In this document: in pieces, positions 17,704 through 27,388 of the stretch
How positions within the stretch are numbered: position 1 is the first letter of the stretch
Layout: every line of letters starts with the position of its first letter
Assembly (NCBI RefSeq): GCF_002735905.1
Contig: NZ_PEBD01000012.1
Coordinates: 124,001 to 188,000, forward strand
From: Williamsia muralis
GTDB taxonomy: Bacteria > Actinomycetota > Actinomycetes > Mycobacteriales > Mycobacteriaceae
Direction: 5' to 3'
Length of the DNA stretch: 64,000 nucleotides
The notes under the pieces: generated by a model
What the model saw: the letters and a program-made list of their open reading frames with translations, nothing else
Database searches by the model: none
Told to the model about the DNA's origin: nothing
Position numbers and translations under genes: made by a program

Positions 17704-18681
17704 ATGGGCCATTGGTTCCAAGAATCGATCATCGACAACGGCCGATTACCGCTTTTCATGGCGTACATCGGCTTCATCCTCGGGTTCCTCGGCATCCGGA
17801 TCAGCGTCCGACTGATCCGTGCCGAGGTCAGCTGGTGGTTCAACAACGTCACCCCCGGTGGCATGCACATCCACCACGTCGTCTTCGGGACCGTGTTGAC
17901 GATGCTGTCGGGGCTCGGGCTGATAGCGCTCGCCATCAACGGGTCACAGACCACCCTGTCCATCTTCGCCGCGCTGTTCGGTGTCGGTGCCGCGCTTGTG
18001 CTCGATGAGTTCGCGCTCATCTTCTATCTGCGGGATGTCTACTGGGCCGAAGAGGGCCGCGCGTCGATCGACGCTGTCTTCGTGGCGGTTGCGGTGATGG
18101 GACTGGTTCTCCTCGGGTTCCACCCGCTCGACTGGGCGGGTGTCGACACTGCGGACGTGGTGTCGATCGTGGTGGCCGTCGTCTACTCCGCGTTTGTGCT
18201 CCTGCTCGCAGGGGTTGTGCTGCTCAAGGGCAAGATCTGGACAGGGCTGATCGGACTGTTCATCTTCCCGCTTCTTCTGGTGGCGTCGATTCGACTCGCA
18301 CGCCCGACGTCGCCGTGGGCACGTTGGCGTTACACAAAACGCCCGAAAAAGATGAACGCCGCGGTGAAACGCGAGCGGCGGGTGCGCAGGCCCTTGATCC
18401 GCGCGAAGATCTTTCTCCAGGACCTCATGGCAGGCAAACCCGACGTTGCGCACGCGAAGTCCGGCGCCGAGGCGGAACTGGACGCCACCGTGCACGCGGC
18501 ACCCGCCCCGGGCGAATCGGGGGAGCTGGTGCTCGCCGCCGCGATTTCGTCCGTCGGGGGTGGTTCTGGCACAATTGACCAGTTGCCGTTTGACGGTCAG
18601 ACGCCGGGTTCGCCCGAGTCGGCTGATCCGTCGCGGAGACCACACGAATCGGAGCACGAACCGGTCGAGCCGCACACCTGA
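17704..18681 (+). CDS. Conserved multi-pass membrane protein
   Basis: A 325-residue protein with about six hydrophobic segments between residues 20 and 200 (for example [14 protein letters not shown] and [15 protein letters not shown]). A histidine-rich loop, [11 protein letters not shown], lies near residues 53-63 and could bind a metal. A basic cytoplasmic tail ([16 protein letters not shown]) is followed by a ~90-residue disordered Pro/Ser/Glu-rich end. It lies alone between the ESX-like cassette and rplS. The function is not recognised. Confidence 0.6.
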   Translation: MGHWFQESIIDNGRLPLFMAYIGFILGFLGIRISVRLIRAEVSWWFNNVTPGGMHIHHVVFGTVLTMLSGLGLIALAINGSQTTLSIFAALFGVGAALVLDEFALIFYLRDVYWAEEGRASIDAVFVAVAVMGLVLLGFHPLDWAGVDTADVVSIVVAVVYSAFVLLLAGVVLLKGKIWTGLIGLFIFPLLLVASIRLARPTSPWARWRYTKRPKKMNAAVKRERRVRRPLIRAKIFLQDLMAGKPDVAHAKSGAEAELDATVHAAPAPGESGELVLAAAISSVGGGSGTIDQLPFDGQTPGSPESADPSRRPHESEHEPVEPHT

Positions 18682-18746
18682 ATTGTCCAGGACGAAAGCC
18701 GCCAGGTTCCTCTACTCACGCCAACAGCAAGATTGGAACCGACATC

Positions 18747-19088
18747 ATGAACACTCTAGATTTCTTGGACAACAAGTCCTTGCGCGACGATATCCCCGAC
18801 TTCCGCGCCGGAGACACCCTCAACGTCCACGTCAAGGTCATCGAGGGCTCCAAAGAACGTGTTCAGGTGTTCAAGGGCGTTGTGATCCGTCGTCAAGGCG
18901 GCGGCGTTCGTGAGACCTTCACCGTTCGCAAGGTGTCGTTCGGTGTCGGCGTGGAGCGCACCTTCCCCGTGCACAGCCCGAACATTGCCAAGGTCGAGGT
19001 CGTCACCCGTGGCGATGTCCGCCGGGCGAAGCTGTACTACCTGCGTGACCTCCGCGGCAAGGCAGCCAAGATCAAAGAAAAGCGCTGA
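18747..19088 (+). CDS. rplS: 50S ribosomal protein L19
   Basis: A 113-residue L19, located at the 30S-50S interface. Family motifs: [17 protein letters not shown] near the N-terminus, RIQ-like [30 protein letters not shown], and the C-terminal [16 protein letters not shown]. The order rplS-lepB-rnhB-DUF2469 is conserved in mycobacteria. Confidence 0.96.
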   Translation: MNTLDFLDNKSLRDDIPDFRAGDTLNVHVKVIEGSKERVQVFKGVVIRRQGGGVRETFTVRKVSFGVGVERTFPVHSPNIAKVEVVTRGDVRRAKLYYLRDLRGKAAKIKEKR

Positions 19089-19105
19089 CCCACTAGGCTT
19101 GCGGC

Positions 19106-19990
19106 GTGGTAAACACCCCCCGCAATCCTGAGGGTTCAGACCCTTACAGCGACGAGCCGTACGACAGCCGGCCTGCAGACCCGGACCGTGCGGCCGACCC
19201 CGATCGGCAAGCACGTCCGTGGCGCCGGATAGACGGCACCGGTGATGTCGCACCGAAGAAGAAGGCGTCGCTGCTACGCGAGACCGCGATCATCTTGATC
19301 TGTGTGCTCGCGCTCACGTGGGTTCTCCAGACGTTCATCGGGCGGCAGTACGTGATCCCGTCGGAGTCGATGGAGAACACGCTGCACGGCTGCACCGGTT
19401 GCACCAATGACCGGATCGTCATCGACAAGTTGGTATATCGGTGGAGCGACCCCGAGGCCGGCGACGTCGTCGTGTTCAAAGCACCCACGTCATCGTGGGA
19501 TCAGGGCTGGAAGTCGCCGCGGTCGTCCAACACGGTCATCCGCGGCGCCCAGAACGCCATGTCGTGGTTCGGGTTCGCCCCGCCGGACGAGAACAACCTC
19601 GTCAAGCGGATCATCGCCACGGGCGGTCAGCGGGTGGAGTGCCGCAACGCAGATCGCACCGGAGTCAAGGTGAACGGTCAGCCCCTCGATGAGCCGTACA
19701 TCGACCTGAAGCTCCAGGAAGAGAACGCTCAGATGCGTCCCGGCGATCTCAAAGACGATACGGGGCAGCTCAATTCGTGCTTCGGCGCAGACTTCGGCCC
19801 GATCGACGTTCCCGAGGGGTTCGTCTGGGTGATGGGCGACAACCGCGGTAATTCGGCCGACTCCCGGTACCACCAGGACGACGAATTGCGGGGCATGGTG
19901 CCCGTCGACGACATACGCGGCAAAGTTCGCTACATCATCTACCCGTTCTCGCGCATCGGCGGTGTCGGCTCCGTCGACCCCCAGAAGTAG
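19106..19990 (+). CDS. lepB: Signal peptidase I
   Basis: A membrane serine protease that removes Sec and Tat signal peptides. The 294-residue protein has a ~60-residue charged cytoplasmic N-terminus, one membrane helix (about 61-78), the catalytic serine near S88 in [10 protein letters not shown], the general-base lysine near K167 in [12 protein letters not shown], and the box [14 protein letters not shown]. Extra residues between boxes (CTGCTNDR and a WDQGW insertion) are typical of actinobacterial SPase I. The GTG start follows rplS by 17 bases. Confidence 0.94.
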   Translation: MVNTPRNPEGSDPYSDEPYDSRPADPDRAADPDRQARPWRRIDGTGDVAPKKKASLLRETAIILICVLALTWVLQTFIGRQYVIPSESMENTLHGCTGCTNDRIVIDKLVYRWSDPEAGDVVVFKAPTSSWDQGWKSPRSSNTVIRGAQNAMSWFGFAPPDENNLVKRIIATGGQRVECRNADRTGVKVNGQPLDEPYIDLKLQEENAQMRPGDLKDDTGQLNSCFGADFGPIDVPEGFVWVMGDNRGNSADSRYHQDDELRGMVPVDDIRGKVRYIIYPFSRIGGVGSVDPQK

Positions 19991-19997
19991 GCAACCG

Positions 19998-20672
19998 GTG
20001 GCGACCACCTGGCCACCTCGTGTGGTGATACGGCGAGCCGCCGGCTTGCGTACCCTTGAAGCAGCGCTGTACCGCAGCGGGCTCGGGCCAGTCGCCGGCG
20101 TGGACGAGGCAGGGCGTGGAGCGTGTGCCGGACCACTGGTGGTTGCTGCGTGCATCCTCAAGCCGACGCAGCTGATCTCTCTCGCCGATCTCGACGACTC
20201 GAAGAAGCTGACGGCGCGGACCCGCGACAAGTTGTACAAGTCCGTGACCCGGCACGCTGTTGCCTGGAGTGCAGTGGTCATCGACGCAAACGAAGTCGAC
20301 CGGCTGGGTATCCATGTCGTCAACATCGAGGGAATGCGGCGAGCCGTCGCCGGGCTCGGTGTCCAACCGGGCTATGTGCTGTCGGATGGTTTCCGGGTTC
20401 CAGGGCTCACCGCGCCCTCCCTGCCGGTGATCGGAGGCGACGGCGCAGCCGCGTGTATCGCCGCCGCCAGCATCATCGCCAAGGTCACCAGAGACAGGAT
20501 CATGGTCGACATGGACACGTCGTTGCCCGGATATGGGTTTGCCGTCCACAAGGGCTACAGCACCGAGATGCACATGCAGTGTCTCGACGAGCTCGGCCCG
20601 TCCCCACAACACAGGATGTCGTATCGCAATGTGCGGCTACGGGTGCGCGTGGGCGAGACCGCAGGACGTTAG
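19998..20672 (+). CDS. rnhB: Ribonuclease HII
   Basis: Removes RNA from RNA:DNA hybrids, including single misincorporated ribonucleotides. The 224-residue protein starts at a GTG seven bases after the lepB stop. The acidic catalytic motif is DEAGRG (36-41). [18 protein letters not shown] and [12 protein letters not shown] follow, as in the family. Longer frames extend into lepB and were not used. Confidence 0.92.
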   Translation: MATTWPPRVVIRRAAGLRTLEAALYRSGLGPVAGVDEAGRGACAGPLVVAACILKPTQLISLADLDDSKKLTARTRDKLYKSVTRHAVAWSAVVIDANEVDRLGIHVVNIEGMRRAVAGLGVQPGYVLSDGFRVPGLTAPSLPVIGGDGAAACIAAASIIAKVTRDRIMVDMDTSLPGYGFAVHKGYSTEMHMQCLDELGPSPQHRMSYRNVRLRVRVGETAGR

Positions 20673-20681
20673 GCTGAGGGA

Positions 20682-21005
20682 ATGAGCGCCGAAGATCTCG
20701 AGAAGTACGAAACCGAGATGGAACTGTCCCTGTACCGCGAGTACAAGGACATCGTCGGTCAATTCACCTACGTGGTCGAGACGGAACGTCGGTTCTATCT
20801 GGCGAACGCGGTCGAGATGGTGCCCCGAAATGCGGACGGCGAGGTCTACTTCGAGGTCCGGATGAGTGACGCCTGGGTCTGGGACATGTATCGCCCCGCT
20901 CGATTCGTGAAACAGGTACGGGTGATCACGTTCAAGGACGTCAACATCGAGGAACTGGAAAAACAGGACCTGCGTCTACCCGAAGACGGTGTGCTCGGCG
21001 ACTAG
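20682..21005 (+). CDS. DUF2469 conserved actinobacterial protein
   Basis: A 107-residue acidic protein (MSAEDLEKYETEMELSLYRE start), highly conserved across Actinobacteria, always beside rnhB. No biochemical role is established. Its stop overlaps the convergent exporter gene by four bases. Confidence 0.92.
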   Translation: MSAEDLEKYETEMELSLYREYKDIVGQFTYVVETERRFYLANAVEMVPRNADGEVYFEVRMSDAWVWDMYRPARFVKQVRVITFKDVNIEELEKQDLRLPEDGVLGD

Positions 21006-22708
21006 CGGGGCACGGCTTGGGTTCGTCGCAGCAGGAGGCTGATCATCGCGAGAACAAGAGCCGTTGCTGCGATCGCCCACAAGATGATCGACAGTGCAGC
21101 GAGAAATGAATGCGCGGCGGCTTCCCGTGCGGCGGTCTTGAGTTCCGGTGCGGCAGCAGCGGCCACCGTTGCTCGAACATCGCCCGGTGTCGCCGGCTTC
21201 TGAGCCTCGGTTGCACCGCACCCAGGCGGGGTCTGTTCCGGATGGGCCGACGACAGCTGCAGATTCGCGCACCGAGAGAACTCATCGACGACCACTGGCC
21301 GGAACGGGGGAGCCACCGAGGTGGTCTCCAAGCCCCGCGACAGTGAGGAGGCGGCCTGATCCACCGCCGACGGCGATTGTGCGGCAACCTGATTGAAGAA
21401 CGCGATGCTGATCACGGCGAGCCCGATCGAGCACCCGATCTGCTGGATGGTGGGAATGGAACCGGATGCCGAGCCCACATTGGATTCGGTGGTCCCGGAC
21501 AAGATGGTCGCCTGCAGTGGCGCGACGAACAAACCGGTGCCCACGCCGCCGATCAACAGGGGCGTCACGAGCACCGCGATGTCCAGTGAGCCGCCGGCAG
21601 GATCGATGATCATGGCGGTCCAGCCGAGACACACGGCGAACGCGACCATTCCCAGCGCGAGGGTGCGGGCACCGATGCGGCCGACCAAGATGGGGGAGAT
21701 CAACGAACCCATAGCGGCGCCGACCGCGAAAGGGAAGGTCAATACGCCTGTTCGAAGCGCCGAGTAGCCGAGACCGAATTGGGCTGCGATGGACACGGTG
21801 AAAAAGAATGCGGCGAAGACGCTGAAGAACGCCAGCGACAACACGGCGCCGACCGTGAAGTTCCGGTTCTGGAACAGATCGAGTCGCAGCAGGGGACTGC
21901 CGCCGCGGCGCTGGAGTCGGCGCTCGTAGAACACGAATACCGTCAGGAGCACGATCGAGACGACAAGCATCACGAGAAGCCATATCGGCCAGTCTTTCTC
22001 GCGCCCGAGCGCCAAGGGGTAGATGAGCAGGAAGAGTCCCGCGCTAGAGAGCACCATCCCCGCCACGTCCAACGGCTCCCGTTCGCCGGGTTTGACGTCC
22101 GGCAGATAGCGAAAGGCGAGGACGCAGGCAATCATCCCGAGCGGGAGGTTGACGAGGAAGATCGTCCGCCAGCCCAGGTCGAAGATGTCGGCGGCGATGA
22201 GACCGCCCCCGAGCATCGGGCCCAGCATCGCTGCGACCCCCGCGGTGGCGCCGTACATCCCGAACACCACGCCGTGTTTGACCCGCGGGAACAACACGGA
22301 GATGATCGCGATCGTCTGCGCTGACGCCGCCGCGGCGCTGACGCCTTGTGCGCCGCGTAGCGCAATCAACTCGGTTGCCCCGGTGGCTGTTCCGCACAGT
22401 ACCGACGTCACGGTGAAGCCGGCGAGTGCAATCAGGAACACCCGGCGCCTGCCGAACATCTCACCCAGACGTGAACTCGTCATCAGGGTGCAGGCGAACG
22501 CAAGCGTGTACACCGTGGCGACGAGGAGCTGCGCCGAATAGGACGCGTCGAGGTCGGTGGCCAGACTCGGCAGTGCGATGTTGACGATGGTGGTGTCCAC
22601 CATCTGCATGAACACCGCGATCAGGCAGGCTGCAAATGCCAGCCAGGCCCGCCGCGGGGCGATCTCGGGCTGTTGTGGCTGTAGCGCAACAGATTCCGGT
22701 AGCGACAC
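21002..22708 (-). CDS. DHA2-family MFS exporter (14 TM), copy 1
   Basis: A 568-residue major facilitator of the EmrB/QacA type. The N-terminal helix segment carries MQMVDTTIVNIALPSL (motif D1-like), followed by SRLGEMFGRRRVFL (motif A), GVAAMLGPMLGG (motif C) and about fourteen hydrophobic segments. A ~90-residue external loop before the last helix holds two cysteines (FSRCANL and PPGCG). It lies two bases after the acyltransferase at 22711-24135 and is presumably co-transcribed, suggesting export of the acylated product. The same pairing recurs at 25610-28821. Confidence 0.88.
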   Translation of the reverse strand: MSLPESVALQPQQPEIAPRRAWLAFAACLIAVFMQMVDTTIVNIALPSLATDLDASYSAQLLVATVYTLAFACTLMTSSRLGEMFGRRRVFLIALAGFTVTSVLCGTATGATELIALRGAQGVSAAAASAQTIAIISVLFPRVKHGVVFGMYGATAGVAAMLGPMLGGGLIAADIFDLGWRTIFLVNLPLGMIACVLAFRYLPDVKPGEREPLDVAGMVLSSAGLFLLIYPLALGREKDWPIWLLVMLVVSIVLLTVFVFYERRLQRRGGSPLLRLDLFQNRNFTVGAVLSLAFFSVFAAFFFTVSIAAQFGLGYSALRTGVLTFPFAVGAAMGSLISPILVGRIGARTLALGMVAFAVCLGWTAMIIDPAGGSLDIAVLVTPLLIGGVGTGLFVAPLQATILSGTTESNVGSASGSIPTIQQIGCSIGLAVISIAFFNQVAAQSPSAVDQAASSLSRGLETTSVAPPFRPVVVDEFSRCANLQLSSAHPEQTPPGCGATEAQKPATPGDVRATVAAAAAPELKTAAREAAAHSFLAALSIILWAIAATALVLAMISLLLRRTQAVPR

Positions 22709-22710
22709 TG

Positions 22711-24135
22711 CTATGTCGCCAGGGCCGCCACCGACGGGCTGTAGTCGCCGTGCGCAGCAATGGTGGTGAAGATCTCCGACAGCCGGTCGACGTACAACTT
22801 GATCGAAGCGTGTGCCTCATCGGTGTCCGGGAAGAGCAGACTGATCGTCGTCTCATCGTTGAAGCGGTTGATCCAGAGGAAGACTTCTTCTGAGCTTCCC
22901 CGGTTGCCGAACAGCCCGGTGTTGATGGCGTCGAACAGATCGACGCCCGGCAGCTTGCGGACGTCGATGTACGAGACCATCGGCACCGACCATCCAGGGT
23001 CGACATTGACCCCGTGGTCTGGTCCGGCGAGTTGCAGCACACGGTGAAACGAGACGTCGGTGAGTTCTTTGCCCGAGTCGTACGAGGCTTGAGCGGCTCC
23101 GACGACGGACGTGAAGGTCGAGGATTCGTCCACGGTGACCGGCACGGGGATGAGACTGGTGAACCAGCCGATCGAGCTGAACTCGGCGGGGGTGGAGCGA
23201 GTGCTCTTGGGGGTCAGGCCGAAGTAGTTCGACGCTCCGGTGAACTCATAGCTGGCCAGTGCGGCAACCGCGAGCACTCCGGGGGTGAATGCGGCGCCGT
23301 GGTCACGGCACACCGTGGCGAACTTTTCGGCATCGGCTTCGCTGAACAACGTCGTCGACAGGTGGGCGGTGCGCGCATAGCTGGCGCTGGCGACGCCCAG
23401 GTCGAGAGGGAAGGTCGGGAGCCGACCCGCGTTCGAGTGGACCAGATCGATCCAGCGCTGGACGTGAGGCGACTCCAACGTCAACGAGGCAGAGCCCGCG
23501 CGTTCTCTGGCGCAATATTCGACATAACTGCCGACGTCGGCCAGACCGCTCGGTGTTCCCTGGCTCTCACTCGAATACAGCTGCAGGAGTTCGACAACGG
23601 TCAGTGCGGACGAGATTCCGTCGGTCACCAAGTGGTCGAAAGCCGCGTACAAAGTGAAACCGGTCTCGTGTTCGATGGTGCCGAATGTGAAGCAATCCCA
23701 GTTGAACGGCCCGGGAGTCTCGGTCTCGACGTGCGCGCGAATTGCGTCGGGGGAGTCGAACTCGCCGTGTGGGGTGGGTCGGAAGTCGATGACGCTGGGG
23801 TCCACCACATGCCGAACTATTGATCCGTCGGTTTCGCGGGAGAACCAGCTGTGGAAGGTGTCGTGGCGCCCGAGGAACGTGTTGATCGTCCGGGTCATGG
23901 CATCGACGTCGAGCGGAGTCTGAAAGTCGAACGCCACCAGGCACAATCGAGAGAACCGGAAACCGACTGTCTCGTTCCGGGCGGCGGTCAGCAGATACTC
24001 TTCTTGCTGATGTGAGGCGGGGGTGGGATGCACCGGAGCGCCCTTCGCCTCATCCAGCGAGGCCGGGGACGCAACCCAGCTCGTGAGCCGGCCCGTGGCT
24101 GGTTCCCACTCGTTGATCAGACCGAAATTGACCAT
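22711..24135 (-). CDS. PapA-type condensation-domain acyltransferase, copy 1
   Basis: A 474-residue stand-alone condensation-fold acyltransferase of the polyketide-associated-protein type (PapA1/PapA2-like). The acyl-transfer motif HxxxDG is intact (FDHLVTDGIS, around residue 162), and the C-terminal half contains FGLTPKSTRS and SIGWFTSLIPV, which form the DFGWG-equivalent region. The ATG at 24135 is preceded by AGGAG. By family analogy it esterifies a sugar such as trehalose with a thioester-borne fatty acid. It precedes an exporter gene and is divergent from an antigen-85-like esterase. Confidence 0.8.
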   Translation of the reverse strand: MVNFGLINEWEPATGRLTSWVASPASLDEAKGAPVHPTPASHQQEEYLLTAARNETVGFRFSRLCLVAFDFQTPLDVDAMTRTINTFLGRHDTFHSWFSRETDGSIVRHVVDPSVIDFRPTPHGEFDSPDAIRAHVETETPGPFNWDCFTFGTIEHETGFTLYAAFDHLVTDGISSALTVVELLQLYSSESQGTPSGLADVGSYVEYCARERAGSASLTLESPHVQRWIDLVHSNAGRLPTFPLDLGVASASYARTAHLSTTLFSEADAEKFATVCRDHGAAFTPGVLAVAALASYEFTGASNYFGLTPKSTRSTPAEFSSIGWFTSLIPVPVTVDESSTFTSVVGAAQASYDSGKELTDVSFHRVLQLAGPDHGVNVDPGWSVPMVSYIDVRKLPGVDLFDAINTGLFGNRGSSEEVFLWINRFNDETTISLLFPDTDEAHASIKLYVDRLSEIFTTIAAHGDYSPSVAALAT

Positions 24136-24561
24136 GTTCAGCTCCTGTCGAAGTAGCGCAAAAGCGCACTGGTGGCCGGGGCGAATGGTGAAACGCTGCA
24201 CTGACTGCGAGCAGGCGGCTTTCTGTGTTCGGCAATTCGCAACACAAAATGCCAAATGCATTTCAAGTAATTTGTTCGACATCCGCGCTACGACGTCTGA
24301 AAGACGCCTCGGCCCGACCCTTTGTCGCGTTGTCGTGCACCCGTGAAACTACAGCGAAGATTAGCGGATGACAACAGCTGTTGAGAAATAAAGATCTAAC
24401 ACAACAAAAAATCTTCCTTAAGATCTGGGCGGGTTGTACCGTCTGCGTCCCGTGGTGCAGTGGCGCCGTGGTTGGATGTGCCAAAGTCGTGGCGGCGCCA
24501 TGGGTTCTGACGTGCCCAACTGTCGGGTGAACCCTGTGGTGCCGCACCAGAGAGGATTCTC
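24136..24561. promoter_or_regulatory. Divergent AT-rich promoter region with palindrome
   Basis: A 426-bp gene-free stretch between the divergent acyltransferase and the esterase. It is much more AT-rich than its surroundings, especially 24230-24430. It contains the perfect 12-bp palindrome CAACAGCTGTTG (24372-24383) and two AAGATCT sites 29 bp apart (24391 and 24420), plausible regulator sites. I see no RNA gene or convincing ORF. Confidence 0.5.
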
Positions 24562-25632
24562 GTGAAGTGGCGCATCGGTGGTACACCTCGTCTCACAAAT
24601 CGAAATGTAGAAACGACTGTTGTCACATTTGTGGCGACCGTATTGGTCCTGACAGTATTCGGCTCGGGATCGGCAATTGCCGATCCTGACACGCAACCAA
24701 TTGTCGGTTCCGCGACCGCGGCCGACGGTTCTCGGGTGGTGAACACGGTCGAACAGGTCGACGGGGTCGTGGACGTGACCGTGAGGTCGGCCGAGATGGG
24801 CGCGGACCTGATGGTCAAGGTGCTGCCGGCACAGGACCGGTCGAGTCCTGCGCCCACGATGTACCTGCTCAACGGAGCAGCTGGTGGCGACGGTGGAAGC
24901 AGCTGGTTCGATCAGACCGACATCGCATCCTTCTTCAAGGGCCGCAACGTGAATGTGGTGGTACCGATGGGTGGGGCGGCGAGTTACTTCGCGGACTGGC
25001 GCAATGACGACCCGAAACTCGGTCGCCAGAAGTGGGCCACCTATTTGACCGAGGAGTTGCCGCCGCTGATGGATGCGCTCCTGAACGGCAACGGGCGCAA
25101 CGCGATCGCGGGCATCTCGATGGCCGGGACCTCGGTGTTCCAGCTGGCCCTGAAGTCCCCTGATCTGTACCGCGCCGTCGGATCGTACAGCGGTTGCGCG
25201 ATGACCAGCGACCCCGAAGGCCAGGCCTACGTCCGACTGACCGTCGAGATCCGTGGCGGCGGGAACACGGTGAACATGTGGGGCCCACCGACCGATCCCG
25301 AGTGGGTCCGCAACGACCCGTATGTGAATGCCGAGAAGTTGCGCGGCAAAGCCATCTACATCTCGAACGGTACGGGTCTGCCCGGCCAGTACGACGTGAT
25401 CGACGGGCCCGGCATCGACGGAAACGGATCCAAGCTCGCCGAGCAGATCGCGGTCGGCGCGGTCATCGAGACGGCTACCAACCGCTGCACACTCAAGATG
25501 CGTGACCGATTGCAGCAGTTGGGGATTCCCGCCACAGTCGATCTGCGATCAACCGGCACTCACAGCTGGGGTTACTGGCAGGACGATCTTCACAAGTCCT
25601 GGCCCATGATCAACGCGGCCCTGACCCGATAG
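24562..25632 (+). CDS. Secreted antigen-85-like esterase/mycolyltransferase
   Basis: A 356-residue exported alpha/beta hydrolase of the esterase D/antigen 85 family. The signal sequence (residues ~18-41) ends SGSAIA-DP. The nucleophile elbow is GISMAG (Ser near 186), and the catalytic His is in STGTHSWGYW near the C-terminus. Family members transfer mycoloyl or other acyl groups between trehalose and the cell wall. Two acyltransferase-exporter pairs flank it, suggesting a shared glycolipid pathway. The GTG start follows GAGAGGA. The 3' end overlaps the convergent exporter gene by 23 bases. Confidence 0.85.
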   Translation: MKWRIGGTPRLTNRNVETTVVTFVATVLVLTVFGSGSAIADPDTQPIVGSATAADGSRVVNTVEQVDGVVDVTVRSAEMGADLMVKVLPAQDRSSPAPTMYLLNGAAGGDGGSSWFDQTDIASFFKGRNVNVVVPMGGAASYFADWRNDDPKLGRQKWATYLTEELPPLMDALLNGNGRNAIAGISMAGTSVFQLALKSPDLYRAVGSYSGCAMTSDPEGQAYVRLTVEIRGGGNTVNMWGPPTDPEWVRNDPYVNAEKLRGKAIYISNGTGLPGQYDVIDGPGIDGNGSKLAEQIAVGAVIETATNRCTLKMRDRLQQLGIPATVDLRSTGTHSWGYWQDDLHKSWPMINAALTR

Positions 25633-27388
25633 CCGGGACTGACTGTGCGGCCGACTGACGGTCGATCTGACGTCGTCCGTGGTTGCGCAGAGCAAGGGTC
25701 ACACCGGCGAGTGCCGTCGAGATCGCTGCCAGGGTCCACAGAACCGCCGTGAAGGCCGCCAGGAACGTGCGTGAGGCGGCTTGGCGGGCCGCTGCGGTGA
25801 CGTCCGGTTCGGCTTGGGCTGCGACGGCGGAACGAGGCCCGTCCGCGTACGGCTTGATGGCATCGTCTGCGCCGGGACACCCTGGTCCGGGGGTGTCCGG
25901 GTGTGCTGAACCCAACTGGGCAGTGGCGCAGCGACCGAACTCGCGAACGACAAACGGCCGCGCGAGGGGGGCAACCTCGGAAGTGCCGAGACTGTGCGAC
26001 AGACTGGTCTGCGCTTCCTGCACAGCCTGTTTCGATTGCGCGACAACAGCTGCGAAGAAAAGCAGGCTGATCACGGCCGTCCCCACGGATGCTCCGATCT
26101 GCTGGACGGTGGGGATGGTCCCCGAGGCGGAACCGACAGTCCGCTCTGAGGTGTCCGAGAGCATCGTCGCCTGCAACGGCGCGACGAACAGTCCCATGGC
26201 CACGCCGCCGACGGCCAACGGAAGGATGATCGACGACACCTCGATACCGGCGGCGGGGTCGATGATCACGGCCGTGTAGACGAGTGACCCGCTGAACAAG
26301 ACAACTCCCGTCGTCAACGTCAGTGCCCCGATCCTTCTGACGAGCAGCGCCGAGACAACCGAACCGACCGCGGCGCCGATGGCAAAAGGGAGGGTGAGCA
26401 GGCCGGTTCGCAACGGTGAGAATCCAAGGCCGAATTGTGCGGTCACCGAGACGGTGAAGAAGAATGCGGCAAACACGCCGAAGAACAGCAGCGACAGGAC
26501 TGATCCGACGGCGAACGACCTACTGGTGAACAGTTGGAGGTCCAGCAGGGGATAGCCGCCCCGTCTGCCGAGGCGGTGCTGGTGAACGATGAAGAGGCAC
26601 AGCACCACCACCGACCCCACCAGCATCCACAACTGCCAGGTCGGCCAGCCCCTCTCGCGCCCGGTGGCCAGTGGGAGAACGAGCAGGAACAACCCGGCGG
26701 TCGACAGCGCGACTCCCGGAAGATCGAGGCCCGGACGGGTGGTGGCATGAAGGGCCGGAAGACATCGATGGCCCACGACGCAGGCGATCATGCCGAGGGG
26801 AAGGTTGACGAGGAAGATCATGCGCCAGCCAAGACCCCACAGGTCTGCTGAGATGAGGAGGCCCCCGAGCGTCGGTCCGAGCATGGCGGCGACTCCGGCC
26901 GTCGCGCCATAGATGCCGAACACCGCTGGATGCCGGGACTTGGGGAACGAGGCCGAGATGATGGCGATGGTCTGGGCCGATGCCAGTGCCGCGCAAGCGC
27001 CCTGAACAGCTCTCAACACGATGAGTTCTGTTGAGCCGGTGGCGGTCCCGCACAGCACGGATACCACCGTGAACCCCGCGAGAGCGCCGATGAACAATCG
27101 TCGACGGCCCCACCGTTCGCCCAGGCGAGAAGCGGTCAGAAGAAAGCACGCGAAAGTCAGTGTGTACGCGGTGAGTACAAGCAATTGCTCGCCAGACGAG
27201 GCGTGGAGTCCGGACCCGAGGCTGGGCAGGGCAATGTTCACGATCGTCATGTCGACCATCTGCATGGACACTGCGATGAGACAACAGGCCAGAGCCGGCC
27301 ACGATGCTCTCCGCGAAGGCGCCCCCTGTGAATCTTTCGTGCAACAAGGAGTGGTGACGGGAGCAGGAAGCGGAGCTCGTGGTCTCAA
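25610..27388 (-). CDS. DHA2-family MFS exporter (14 TM), copy 2
   Basis: A 592-residue EmrB/QacA-type transporter clearly related to the one at 21002-22708. It shares MQMVDMTIVNIALPSLG, SRLGERWGRRRLF and GVAAMLGPTLGG, plus the same late external loop with two cysteines (FGRCATA and GPGCPG). Its start overlaps the upstream acyltransferase stop (ATGA), giving tight coupling. The C-terminal ~25 residues are basic and polar. The substrate is unknown; an acylated lipid is the contextual guess. Confidence 0.88.
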   Translation of the reverse strand: MRPRAPLPAPVTTPCCTKDSQGAPSRRASWPALACCLIAVSMQMVDMTIVNIALPSLGSGLHASSGEQLLVLTAYTLTFACFLLTASRLGERWGRRRLFIGALAGFTVVSVLCGTATGSTELIVLRAVQGACAALASAQTIAIISASFPKSRHPAVFGIYGATAGVAAMLGPTLGGLLISADLWGLGWRMIFLVNLPLGMIACVVGHRCLPALHATTRPGLDLPGVALSTAGLFLLVLPLATGRERGWPTWQLWMLVGSVVVLCLFIVHQHRLGRRGGYPLLDLQLFTSRSFAVGSVLSLLFFGVFAAFFFTVSVTAQFGLGFSPLRTGLLTLPFAIGAAVGSVVSALLVRRIGALTLTTGVVLFSGSLVYTAVIIDPAAGIEVSSIILPLAVGGVAMGLFVAPLQATMLSDTSERTVGSASGTIPTVQQIGASVGTAVISLLFFAAVVAQSKQAVQEAQTSLSHSLGTSEVAPLARPFVVREFGRCATAQLGSAHPDTPGPGCPGADDAIKPYADGPRSAVAAQAEPDVTAAARQAASRTFLAAFTAVLWTLAAISTALAGVTLALRNHGRRQIDRQSAAQSVPAIGSGPR

